A stretch of DNA of 64,000 bases, from the NCBI RefSeq assembly GCF_017873555.1, contig NZ_JAGGKE010000002.1, forward strand, positions 1 through 64,000, read 5' to 3'. Origin of the DNA: Halorubrum trapanicum. GTDB taxonomy: Archaea > Halobacteriota > Halobacteria > Halobacteriales > Haloferacaceae. The position numbers and the translations under genes were made by a program. Shown here piece after piece: positions 26,071 through 33,470 of the stretch. The notes below the pieces were generated by a model. That model ran no database searches, was not told the origin of the DNA, and saw only the letters and a list, made by a program, of their open reading frames with translations. The first letter of the stretch is position 1, and the number at the start of each line of letters is the position of its first letter.

Positions 26071-26139
26071 GTCGGCCGCGGCGTCGCGGGACGGGAACGC
26101 CCGGCAGGAATTATGTGTCTCTCGGACCCATCTCCGCGT

Positions 26140-26565
26140 ATGAGCTACCTCGTTGCGACCGACGGGTCGACGGAGAGCGACGAAGCCGTCCGGTACGCGG
26201 CGCGGCAGGCGGTCGCGTTCTACGAGACGCTCGAGATCGCCCACGTGTTGACGCCGGACTCGGAGCTCGTCGACGGGACGATCATCCTCCCCGGCGAGGA
26301 GGCCGCCGTCGAGGCCGGCCAGGGCGTCTTAGAGAGCGCCCGCAGCGTCGCGGCGGAGGCGGTCGGCGACGAGTCGATCGACGTGGAGACCCAACTGCTC
26401 ACGGGGCGTCCCGCCGACGCGCTCACCGAGTACGCGGCCGACGAGGCCGTCGACGCCATCTACGTCGGCCACCGCGGGCTCTCGGAGGAGCGCGAGCAGG
26501 TCGTCGGCAGCGTCGCGAAGAGCGTCGTCGACAAGGCCGACGTGCCCGTGACGGTGATCCGATAG
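26140..26565 (+). CDS. Universal stress protein (UspA family)
   Basis: 141 residues in a single Usp domain starting MSYLVATDGSTESDEAVRYA. The nucleotide-binding segment is VGHRGLSEEREQVVGSVAKS, with the G-S-V pair, and ends VVDKADVPVTVIR. A frame extending 9 codons upstream is less likely. AATTATGTGTC at about 26109 may contribute to the promoter. Its role in stress adaptation is inferred from the family only. Confidence 0.9.
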   Translation: MSYLVATDGSTESDEAVRYAARQAVAFYETLEIAHVLTPDSELVDGTIILPGEEAAVEAGQGVLESARSVAAEAVGDESIDVETQLLTGRPADALTEYAADEAVDAIYVGHRGLSEEREQVVGSVAKSVVDKADVPVTVIR

Positions 26566-26708
26566 GCGTCGGGCGCTCTGCGACGGATGTCCCGAGCAGT
26601 CGGGATCACCGACGCGACCGTCCCCGAGAGCGACGGGTGCGTCAGAGACGCTGGCAAGGACCACCGTTATCGGGCCTTCAAAACCGGTTGGGGACCTAAC
26701 GGGTACTG

Positions 26709-27581
26709 ATGCCAGAAGACGTACTCGTCACGGCGGATTGGGTGGAATCGAACCTCGACGCGTTCCAGGACGACGACTCCGACCTCCGGCTCGTCGAGAT
26801 CAATAACCCGACCGTCACCGACGAGTCGGAGTACACGCCCTACGAGGAGGGCCACATCCCCGGCGCGCTCAACTTCGAGTGGGACGAGGTCTTCACCGAT
26901 GAGACGGAGCGCGACATCGTCTCGAAGGCGGACTTCGCGGCTCGAAACGGCGAGGGCGGCATCGACGCCGACACGACCGTCGTCGTGTACGGCGGCGGCC
27001 GCGTCCCGAACTGGTTCGCGCTGTTCGGCTACTGGATCTACAAGTACTACGGTCACGACGACATCCGCGTGATCGACGGCGGGAAGGGCTACTGGGTCGC
27101 GAACGACTACCCGCTCTCCACCGAGGCGCCCGACTTCACGCCCCGCGAGTACGAGGCTCGCGGTCCCTTCGAGAGCGTCCGCGCGTACAAAGACGACATC
27201 GACAACGCCATCGAAGAGGGGCTCCCGATGGTCGACGTGCGCTCTCCCGAGGAGTTCTCCGGCGAGGTCATCGCGCCCGAGGGACTCAACGAGACGGCCC
27301 AGCGCGGCGGCCACATCCCCGGCGCGAGCAACGTCCCGATCGGGACCACCCTGAACGAGGACGGCACGTTCAAGAGCGCGGACGAGCTCCGCGAACTGTA
27401 CTCGGACGCCGGCGTCGACGGCGACGAGTCGACGATCGCCTACTGCCGCGTCGGCGAGCGCTCGTCGATCGAGTGGTTCCTCCTACACGAGCTGCTCGGC
27501 TACGACGACGTCCGCAACTACGACGGCTCGTGGACCGAGTGGGGGAACCTCGTCGGCGCGCCGATCGAGACGGGCGAGTAA
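26709..27581 (+). CDS. tssA: Thiosulfate sulfurtransferase (tandem rhodanese)
   Basis: 290 residues with two rhodanese domains. It moves sulfane sulfur from thiosulfate or a similar donor to cyanide or a thiol acceptor. The C-terminal domain (about 150-290) carries the active-site loop AYCRVGERSS with Cys246. The N-terminal domain (about 10-140) lacks the cysteine (VVVYGGGRVPNWFALFGYWI), as usual for the structural half. The interdomain and CH2-type blocks PMVDVRSPEEFSGEV and GGHIPGASNVPIGT are present. Haloarchaea carry paired or single copies, usually called tssA/tssB. The gene stands alone and ends at a likely terminator. Confidence 0.9.
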   Translation: MPEDVLVTADWVESNLDAFQDDDSDLRLVEINNPTVTDESEYTPYEEGHIPGALNFEWDEVFTDETERDIVSKADFAARNGEGGIDADTTVVVYGGGRVPNWFALFGYWIYKYYGHDDIRVIDGGKGYWVANDYPLSTEAPDFTPREYEARGPFESVRAYKDDIDNAIEEGLPMVDVRSPEEFSGEVIAPEGLNETAQRGGHIPGASNVPIGTTLNEDGTFKSADELRELYSDAGVDGDESTIAYCRVGERSSIEWFLLHELLGYDDVRNYDGSWTEWGNLVGAPIETGE

Positions 27582-27583
27582 GC

Positions 27584-27619
27584 AGCGGTCGCGGTCGCTG
27601 ACCGCTGTGTCGTCTTTTT
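27584..27619 (+). terminator. Hairpin plus T-run after the sulfurtransferase gene
   Basis: AGCGGTC (27584-27590) pairs with GACCGCT (27600-27606) around nine bases, followed by GTGTCGTCTTTTTAA. The T-run after a G/C stem just behind the stop is consistent with transcript termination on the plus strand. Confidence 0.55.
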
Positions 27620-27719
27620 AACAGCGAGTCCGCACGAGCGTCGTCCGCCGGACGCATCTCCGTTCGACCGCCGACCGCTCCGGCGCGCGTCTCGAACCAC
27701 CGCCCAGAAGACCTATTAG

Positions 27720-27830
27720 CGAACTCGATCGAGCGCAAACAGGTATCTCGCGCTGGCCCTTCTCCTCCTCGCGGTCGGGATTCCGCAGGCCGTCAGGCCG
27801 TACAGGGTTGCGCGACCTCGCCGTCGGTGA
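27720..27830 (+). pseudogene. Possible remnant of a small membrane-protein gene
   Basis: A 36-codon stretch between a TAG and a TGA reads SSANRYLALALLLLAVGIPQ, then AVRPYRVARPRRR. The hydrophobic helix followed by a basic tail looks like the N-terminus of a small membrane protein, but no ATG, GTG or TTG lies in frame. It could be a decayed gene or chance. The rest of 27620-27950 contains nothing that I can support. Confidence 0.25.
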
Positions 27831-27950
27831 GCCCACGCCGACCGATCTCGACGGCTACGGCCGAGCGAGGGGTGAACGGACCGCGTGCGTCGCCGTGCTG
27901 TTCGTTCAGCTGTGGAAAGGTTCATACGGTTGTGTGCTGTATTGTGTATT

Positions 27951-28184
27951 ATGAACCAGAACGTCGGTGCGGCGGACAAGCGAGTCAGAACCGCGGTCGG
28001 CGCCGTCGCCGGCGCCGCCTCGATAGCCACCCTCGCGGGCGCCGCGCCGCTCCCCGCGCTCGCGGCCCCGGTGCTGGGCGTCGTCGCGCTCGCGATGCTC
28101 GCGACCGCCGCGACCGGCACCTGCGGCCTGTACGCCCTGCTTGGCGTCGACACCTGTCCGGTCGACGCCGGCGGGTCGCGCTGA
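27951..28184 (+). CDS. YgaP-like (DUF2892) small membrane protein
   Basis: 77 residues: MNQNVGAADKRVRTAVGAVA, then two hydrophobic segments (ASIATLAGAAPLPALAAPVL, GVVALAMLATAATGTCGLYA) and LLGVDTCPVD. The NVG..DR.VR...G start and the G.CPLY.LLG...C end are the DUF2892 signature, a family of inner-membrane proteins sometimes fused to rhodaneses. Its position downstream of a sulfurtransferase gene (about 370 bp away) fits that association, but no shared transcript is shown. The ATG at 27951 follows a TATTGTGTATT promoter-like stretch. Confidence 0.85.
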   Translation: MNQNVGAADKRVRTAVGAVAGAASIATLAGAAPLPALAAPVLGVVALAMLATAATGTCGLYALLGVDTCPVDAGGSR

Positions 28185-28299
28185 ACGGCGCGTCGTATCC
28201 CCTTCCGGCCGCCCCTCCCGGCCGCTGTTTCCGTGACCCCCACACTGGGGTTCGAGGCTGAACCACGGGGTTGAGGCCCCGACAGCGCGACCGATCGGT

Positions 28300-28710
28300 A
28301 TGCCAGTCGCGAACGTCGGCGAGACGGCGACCCACGAGGTACCGATCACCGAGGAGACGATCGAGACGTTCGCGGCGCTCTCGGGCGACGAGAACCCGAT
28401 CCACCTCGACGACGAGTACGCCGCCGGGACGATGTTCGGCGGCCGCGTCGCGCACGGGATTCTCTCGGCCGCGGTCGTCTCCGGCGCGCTCGCGCGGCTC
28501 TCCGGCGACATCGTCTACCTCTCGCAGGAGCTGTCGTTCGAGAAGCCGGTGTTCCCCGGTGAGACGGTCGAGGCGACAGTCCGCGTCACCGACGACCTCG
28601 GCGACGACCGCATCGCCGTCGAGACGACCGCGACAGTCCCCGAGCGCGACGAGCGCGTCCTCTCCGGCGAGGCAACGGTGCTGTCGGTGCCGCACGGAAA
28701 CCCTGAGTGA
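28300..28710 (+). CDS. MaoC-like (R)-specific hydratase
   Basis: 136 residues with the hot-dog fold. The hydratase-2 motif is visible as FAALSGDENPIHLDDEYAAG (catalytic Asp and His: D-x4-H) followed by GGRVAHGILSAAVVSGALAR. Such proteins hydrate trans-2-enoyl-CoA to (R)-3-hydroxyacyl-CoA and feed polyhydroxyalkanoate or fatty-acid pathways in haloarchaea. There is no phaEC or other acyl-CoA gene next to it, so the pathway is undecided. The first copy of the unknown structured element starts about 60 bp behind its stop. Confidence 0.9.
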   Translation: MPVANVGETATHEVPITEETIETFAALSGDENPIHLDDEYAAGTMFGGRVAHGILSAAVVSGALARLSGDIVYLSQELSFEKPVFPGETVEATVRVTDDLGDDRIAVETTATVPERDERVLSGEATVLSVPHGNPE

Positions 28711-28740
28711 CCGACGGCGGCAGATGTCCGACAGATACGG

Positions 28741-28748
28741 TTTATAAA
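28741..28748 (+). promoter_or_regulatory. TATA box of structured element copy A
   Basis: TTTATAAA, followed by TAAGCG, is centred 25-26 bp upstream of the first helix of the element (about 28770), exactly the spacing at which archaeal transcripts start. No coding frame of substance starts there, so the box would make a non-coding RNA. Confidence 0.6.
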
Positions 28749-28767
28749 TAAGCGACGGGTCGAGGCA

Positions 28768-29066
28768 GTGGCGCGCGCCGACGAACGCCCGAAGGGCGTG
28801 AGTCGCACGCGCGAGGGAGTCGGCCGACCGCAGGGAGGCCGACGAGGCTGGGGAGGCGTGAGGTGCGGTTGTTGTGCGGGGCGGGACTCAAAGGGGCAGC
28901 CGGGAGGCGGGCGCAGGCGTTCACGAGAGCGGAGCTCTCGTGAGCCAATCAGAACGCGAAGCGTTCTGATGACGACGAAAGCACCGCAACGAGTGAGCGG
29001 AGCGAACGAGTAAGGAGCGCAGCGAGCGTGCGCCCGCCTCCCGGCTGGGGCTTTGGCGGTGTTCGT
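28768..29066 (+). ncRNA. Unrecognised structured element, copy A
   Basis: About 300 bp without a coding frame. Order: an outer stem GCGCGCGC/GCACGCGC (28771-28778 with 28805-28812) around a hairpin CGCCCGAAGGGCG; hairpin TCGGCC/GGCCGA (28820-28842); conserved block GAGGCTGGGGAGGCGTGAGG; conserved block GGGACTCAAAGGGGCAG; a perfect 19-bp stem (28897-28915 with 29029-29047) enclosing two long hairpins (CACGAGAGC/GCTCTCGTG and ATCAGAACGC/GCGTTCTGAT) and the motif GACGAAAGCAC; and the tail CTGGGGCTTTGG. Copies B and C keep the blocks but replace every helix with a different, still pairing sequence. That is strong evidence of a selected structure. I do not recognise the family. Confidence 0.7.
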
Positions 29067-29155
29067 CGTCGATCCGCGGTCAACTATTTATAAGCGAGCG
29101 GCTTGGGCTTTGGCGGTGTTCGCCGTCGATCCACGGGTAACTATTTATAAGCGGT
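29048..29155 (+). repeat. 57-bp tandem repeat carrying the element tail and a TATA box
   Basis: The segment GGGCTTTGGCGGTGTTCG, then CGTCGATCC and AACTATTTATAAGCG, occurs at 29048-29104 and again at 29105-29155, with about five differences. The first part is the conserved 3' tail of the structured element; the last part is a TATA box (29085-29093 and 29142-29150) like the one in front of the element. The second unit ends at the stop of the convergent KAS III-like gene. Confidence 0.85.
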
Positions 29156-30216
29156 CAGCCGCACCACCGAACTACGGTCGCGGACCAGGTGTAGCCGGTG
29201 CCGGCCGCGAGCAGGCAGACGAGGTCACCCGGTTCGAGCCGACCCGTCTCGACGCCCCGTTCCAGCGCGAGCGCCTGGTCGACGCTCTGGACGTGGCCGA
29301 ACTCGTCGAGGTAGTAGCCGTCGCTCGCGGGGTCGAGGCCGAGCTCGTCGAGGACGCGCTCGTGGAACGAGCGCTTCATATGCGTGAGCGCGACGAAATC
29401 GAGGTCGTCCCGGTCGAACCCCGACCGGACGAGGGCGGCGTCGGCCACCGAGAGGTACGCGGGCAGCGACACCGGCCCCAAGCGTTCCTTCATCCCCTCG
29501 GGGTCGGGCACGTCGAGCGTGTGAAGCCCCTCGCGGACCGTTTCCTCGCTCGGCGGGCGCTTCGACCCGCCCGCGGGCATCACCACGTCGTCGGCGAACG
29601 AACCGTCGGTCTCGGCCGCGCTGGCGTGAACGGTCGCCCGCGCTCGGCTGTTTAAGCGCGCGGCGTCTGCGCTTTCCTCGCCGTCCGACTCCTCTCCCGC
29701 CGCCTCGACGACGAACGCGCTCGCGCCGCTGCCGAAGTTGAACATGAAGGAGCTGTCCTCGTTGTCGTAGTCGACGAGGTCCTCCTCGCGGCTGGCGGCG
29801 ACGAGCAGCGCCGCGTCGATGGGTTCGGTCTCCAACTGGGCGGTGATCTGCCGCAACGCAATCGGCGCGCCGGCACACAGCGTGTAGCTCTCGGTCGCGT
29901 ACGCGTTCGTCGCGCCCAGCCGGTCGGTGATCGCGGCCGCCGCCGACCAGACGACGTGGTCCTTGTACTCGGAGCCGTGGTAGACGACGACGTCGAGGTC
30001 GGCGGGGTCCACGTCGGCGTCCGAGAGCGCGGCCTCGGCCGCCGTCACCGACATGTCGGTGGCGTGGTCGCCGTCCGGCGGGCAGACGCGCTTCTCGCGG
30101 ACGCCCATCTTCTCGACGACGACCTCCTCGGGGATCCCGCTCTCGGCCGCGATGGTCTCCCCCGAGATGGTCTCGTCTGGGACGTACGTCCCGATGCCGG
30201 TGATCGAGACGGTCAT
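29155..30216 (-). CDS. KAS III-like 3-oxoacyl-ACP synthase (thiolase fold)
   Basis: 353 residues. The N-terminal thiolase half has MTVSITGIGTYVPDETISGE and the nucleophile Cys114 in ESYTLCAGAPIALRQI. The C-terminal half has the His in VALTHMKRSFHERVL, and FGHVQSVDQALALE where KAS III proteins usually have the third catalytic residue in a G-N-x-x-S-A context. Claisen condensation of acyl-CoA units is expected. Haloarchaea do not make fatty acids by the usual route, so the true substrate may lie in polyketide, carotenoid-side or 3-hydroxyacyl metabolism. An acidic insertion (ESDGEESADA) is present. It is separate from the Liv operon that follows. Confidence 0.82.
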   Translation of the reverse strand: MTVSITGIGTYVPDETISGETIAAESGIPEEVVVEKMGVREKRVCPPDGDHATDMSVTAAEAALSDADVDPADLDVVVYHGSEYKDHVVWSAAAAITDRLGATNAYATESYTLCAGAPIALRQITAQLETEPIDAALLVAASREEDLVDYDNEDSSFMFNFGSGASAFVVEAAGEESDGEESADAARLNSRARATVHASAAETDGSFADDVVMPAGGSKRPPSEETVREGLHTLDVPDPEGMKERLGPVSLPAYLSVADAALVRSGFDRDDLDFVALTHMKRSFHERVLDELGLDPASDGYYLDEFGHVQSVDQALALERGVETGRLEPGDLVCLLAAGTGYTWSATVVRWCG

Positions 30217-30377
30217 GATGCTCCTCCGCGTCGCGTTCGGTCCGTTCCGTCGTGTCGCGTCCGTTCGGTTCCGTCGTGTCGCGTGGTTTCGGTCATGTTT
30301 CGTGTGTCAGATCTCCGGTTCGCCGCGTCGAGCACGCGTCGAAAGCCGCGGAGCCACGGAGTCGCGGGCCCGCGACG

Positions 30378-31721
30378 CTACCGGAGGTAGCGCCGCAGGT
30401 GGTCCGGGAGCCGCTTCCCGACGGTGCCGCCGAGCCGGTCGCGCAGCGTCCCGAGGATGCCGTTCGGGACGAACAGCACGAACAGCACGAAGACGATCCC
30501 GAGGTACAGCGGGGCGCGGCCGTCGACCGCGGTGTTGACGAACAGTTCGAGGCTGACCCCGAAGAGGTCGGCCTCGAGGGCGCTCGCCGGGAGTCCCTCG
30601 CGCAGCAGCGTCGCGATCCCGCCGCTCTCGGTCGAGAGGACGTCCTCTAACCCCTGATTGAACAGGGTCCCGTAGATCGGTCCCGCGAGGGTGCCGAACC
30701 CGCCGACGATCGTCGTGATCAGCGCGTCGGCGGTGACGAGGAAGTAGAACGTTCCGTCGGGCGCGACCGACCGCGAGTAGGCGGCGAAGATGCCGCCCGC
30801 GATAGCTCCGAAGAAGCCGCTGACGGCGAACGCGGCCAGCTTGAACCGGTAGGTCGCGTAGCCGACGGCGCGGGCGCGCTCCTCGTTCTCGCGGATCGCG
30901 ATCATCACGCGCCCGAACGGCGAGTGAACGATCCGCTGCATCGCGAAGTAGCAAACGACGACGACGATCCCGAGCGCGTAGTAGGAGACCACCGTCGCCG
31001 AGAGGTCGATCCCCAGCCCGAGCAGGTTCTCGACGCTCTCGCCCGTGAGCCGTCCCACGTCGAGGCTGAGCGCGTCGACGTAGGGGACGCCGATCGCCAG
31101 CGCGTCGCCGCTCACCGTCGCGCCCTCGGTGGGGTTCGTCGAGACGTACCCCCACGACCGGATCAGCTCGTAGATCACCTGCGCGAACCCGAGCGTGATC
31201 ATCGCGAAGTAGACGCCCGTGAGCCGGAACGACACCGACCCGATGACGAGCGCGAGCAGGCCGGCCAGCACCGCGCCCAACACGAGCGTGATCATGAACG
31301 GCGTCCCCCCGGGGATCCCCGGCACCTGCCCGTTCGCGGCGAGGACGACGAAGTACGCGCCGGTACCGTAGAAGGCCGCGTGGCCGAACGAGAGGTAGCC
31401 GGTGTAGCCGCTAACGAAGTCGAAGCTCATCGCGAACAGCCCCATGTACAGCACCACGACCATGAACGTGACCGCGGGCAGGAACGCCTCCGCGAGCGGC
31501 CCGGCCGGCGTCGCGAGCAGCGCCTCGTAGACGAGCGGGTACAGGAGGAACCCGAAGATGACGGCCGCGTGGACGGCGTGGTCCCGCAGGTACTCGCGGA
31601 GGCCGCCGGTCGCGGTCGGCGGGGCGATCGGTGAGTCCGCGTCGACCGGGGCGTCCGCGTCGACCGGGGCGTCCGCGTCGTCTGGAACGTCTCCGTCGAC
31701 GGTGGAGTCGGGGTCGCTAAT
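30378..31721 (-). CDS. livM: Branched-chain amino-acid ABC transporter permease LivM (probable ATT start)
   Basis: A permease with about nine membrane helices. The typical family stretch DFVSGYTGYLSFGHAAFYGT occurs near residue 100, and the EAA-like cytoplasmic region is IRENEERARAVGYATYRFKL. The first ATG in frame (31463) would remove the first helix (AAVIFGFLLYPLVYEALLA) and half of the second. The frame continues upstream without a stop to an ATT at 31719-31721 preceded by a strong ribosome-binding GGAGGTG, and this ATT overlaps the livH stop (ATTAG), as the other genes of the operon overlap. No ATG, GTG or TTG fits. The start therefore appears to be ATT, giving 447 residues with an acidic leader (DPDSTVDGDVPDDADAPVDA). 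It is the last gene of livJGFHM. Confidence 0.88.
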   Translation of the reverse strand: MSDPDSTVDGDVPDDADAPVDADAPVDADSPIAPPTATGGLREYLRDHAVHAAVIFGFLLYPLVYEALLATPAGPLAEAFLPAVTFMVVVLYMGLFAMSFDFVSGYTGYLSFGHAAFYGTGAYFVVLAANGQVPGIPGGTPFMITLVLGAVLAGLLALVIGSVSFRLTGVYFAMITLGFAQVIYELIRSWGYVSTNPTEGATVSGDALAIGVPYVDALSLDVGRLTGESVENLLGLGIDLSATVVSYYALGIVVVVCYFAMQRIVHSPFGRVMIAIRENEERARAVGYATYRFKLAAFAVSGFFGAIAGGIFAAYSRSVAPDGTFYFLVTADALITTIVGGFGTLAGPIYGTLFNQGLEDVLSTESGGIATLLREGLPASALEADLFGVSLELFVNTAVDGRAPLYLGIVFVLFVLFVPNGILGTLRDRLGGTVGKRLPDHLRRYLR

Positions 31722-32775
31722 GGCCCCCCACCTCCTCGACGCCGTAGAGCCCCTGCGGACGGATGATCAGCATCACCACGAGCAGGAGGAAGATGGTCAC
31801 CTCGGAGAGACCGGGGAAGGTGACGATGCCGGTCGTGAACAGCCACGTCGTCACCGAGTCGGCGATCCCGACGATGCCGGCCGCGGCGAGCGTCCCGGTG
31901 AAGCTTCCGAGTCCGCCGATGATGACGACGACGAACGCGTACAGCAGCACGTCGATGCTCAGGAGGACGCTCGGTCCCCAGATCGGGTCCCACATCAGGA
32001 GGACGCCGCCGACGGCGGCCAGTCCGGTGCCGACGCCGAACACGACGGTGAACGCCTTTCGCACGTCGACGCCGAGCGCCTGAACCATCTCGGTGTCCTC
32101 GCTGCCGGCGCGGATGTACAGCCCGTACAGCGTCTTCGTCAGGAACGCCCACACCGCGACCGCGACGACCGCGCCGATCGCGATCTCGAAGAGGTACAGC
32201 CGCCTGACGCCCACGCCGAACAGTTGGGTCCGGCCCAAGAGCACGTCCGGGGCGGTGGCCATCGGCGCCTGCCACTGCGGGTCCGGCTGGATCCCGCGGA
32301 GCGTCAAGACGATCCGGGCGACCTCCTCGATGATGAGCGAGACGCCGAACGTCAACAGGATCTGGTAGGTGGGCGTGCGGTCGTAGATCGGTCGGATGAG
32401 CGTCACCTCCATCGCGCTGCCGGCGGCGGTGGTGACGGCGAACACCAGCGCCAGCGCGACGAAGAAGACGAGTATCGTCGCCAGCGTCCCGGTGTTCGCG
32501 CCGACGACGATGACGAGCACCAGCCCACCGAGGTACGCGCCGACCATCGCGACCGCGCCGTGCGCGAAGTTGAGTACGCCCATCAGCCCGAAGACGAGCG
32601 TCAGGCCGACCGCGATGGTGAAGTACACCGCGCCCTTGCCGATCCCCTCGGCGAGCACGCGGGCGGCCGTCCGGAGGCCGTCGACCGCGCCGCCGGTCGC
32701 GAGCAGCGCGCTCGGGTCGAGGGCGGACGCGAGGGCCGCGGCGTCGACGACGGCGGGGAGCGTTCCGAGGCTCAT
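31717..32775 (-). CDS. livH: Branched-chain amino-acid ABC transporter permease LivH
   Basis: 352 residues, about eight membrane helices. Family signatures are VGLTLVFGLMGVLNFAHGAV (the N-F-A-H-G block), the cytoplasmic loop AGSEDTEMVQALGVDVRKAF and VVIIGGLGSFTGTLAAAGIV. It forms the membrane channel with LivM. The ATG at 32775 overlaps the livF stop by four bases (ATGA), which sets the start; the longer frame is a shadow of livF. Confidence 0.93.
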   Translation of the reverse strand: MSLGTLPAVVDAAALASALDPSALLATGGAVDGLRTAARVLAEGIGKGAVYFTIAVGLTLVFGLMGVLNFAHGAVAMVGAYLGGLVLVIVVGANTGTLATILVFFVALALVFAVTTAAGSAMEVTLIRPIYDRTPTYQILLTFGVSLIIEEVARIVLTLRGIQPDPQWQAPMATAPDVLLGRTQLFGVGVRRLYLFEIAIGAVVAVAVWAFLTKTLYGLYIRAGSEDTEMVQALGVDVRKAFTVVFGVGTGLAAVGGVLLMWDPIWGPSVLLSIDVLLYAFVVVIIGGLGSFTGTLAAAGIVGIADSVTTWLFTTGIVTFPGLSEVTIFLLLVVMLIIRPQGLYGVEEVGGH

Positions 32776-33470
32776 GCCGTCAGGTACCTCCGAATGCGCT
32801 CGTCGTCGCTCGTGACGCCGGCCGTCTCGCCCTCCTCGACGACGACGCCGTGGTCGACGAGGTAGAAGCGGTCGGCGAGATCCATCGCCAGCCGGAAGTT
32901 CTGTTCGACGAGGACCATCGTCGTGTCCGCGGAGGCCGCGCGCAGCGCCTCGACCACGTCCTCGACGATCTGGGGCGCGAGCCCCTCGCTCGGCTCGTCG
33001 ACGAGCAGTAGGTCGTTGTCGCCGACCATCCCGCGGGCGATGGCGAGCATCTGCTGTTGTCCGCCGCTCAAGTCGCCCGCCTCCTTGTCCGCGAAGCGGT
33101 CGAGCGCCGGGAACAGCTCGTACGCCTCCGCGATCCGAGCGTCCGGGTCGGCCGCCGAGTGCGCGGCGACGCGGAGGTTCTCCGCGACAGTGAGATGCGA
33201 GAACACGCGCCGCTCCTCGGGCACCCATCCCATCCCGCGGGCGGCGATCTCGTGGGGTTCCATCCCCGTCACGTCCGTCCCGTCGAACCGGACGGTCCCC
33301 TCGCGGGGCGGCGTCAGCCCGAGCGCGGTGCGGAGCGTCGTCGTCTTCCCGACGCCGTTCCGACCGACCAGGGCGACGATCTCGCCCGCTTCGACCGACA
33401 GCGACAGCCCCTGGAGGATGTGGCTCTCGCCGTAGTAGGTGTGGACGCCGTCGAGTTCGAGGGCCGTCAC
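32772..33470 (-). CDS. livF: Branched-chain amino-acid ABC transporter ATPase LivF
   Basis: 232 residues. Complete ATPase set: Walker A GRNGVGKTT (about residue 36), Q-loop region GMGWVPEERRVFSHLTVAEN, signature LSGGQQQML, Walker B LLLVDEPSEGLAP and the H-loop position filled by Gln in VLVEQNFRLA, as usual in LivF proteins. The ATG overlaps the livG stop by four bases. Confidence 0.95.
   Translation of the reverse strand: MTALELDGVHTYYGESHILQGLSLSVEAGEIVALVGRNGVGKTTTLRTALGLTPPREGTVRFDGTDVTGMEPHEIAARGMGWVPEERRVFSHLTVAENLRVAAHSAADPDARIAEAYELFPALDRFADKEAGDLSGGQQQMLAIARGMVGDNDLLLVDEPSEGLAPQIVEDVVEALRAASADTTMVLVEQNFRLAMDLADRFYLVDHGVVVEEGETAGVTSDDERIRRYLTA

Noticed and set aside
28768-28950. Short coding frames across the structured element (for example CPFESHPAQ-type peptides near copy C)
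   Set aside because: The three copies have different frames and stop codons but keep pairing and blocks, which fits RNA structure and not protein.
28768-29066. Structured element as SRP RNA, RNase P RNA or the tnpB guide scaffold
   Set aside because: Three copies in 64 kb exclude single-copy housekeeping RNAs. The conserved blocks do not match the tnpB right-end hairpins at 20992 and 22326, and no tnpB lies beside any copy.
30378-31463. livM starting at the first ATG (31463)
   Set aside because: That start would delete one and a half membrane helices and leave 254 untranslated bases inside a tightly overlapping operon; the ATT at 31721 with its ribosome-binding site fits better.
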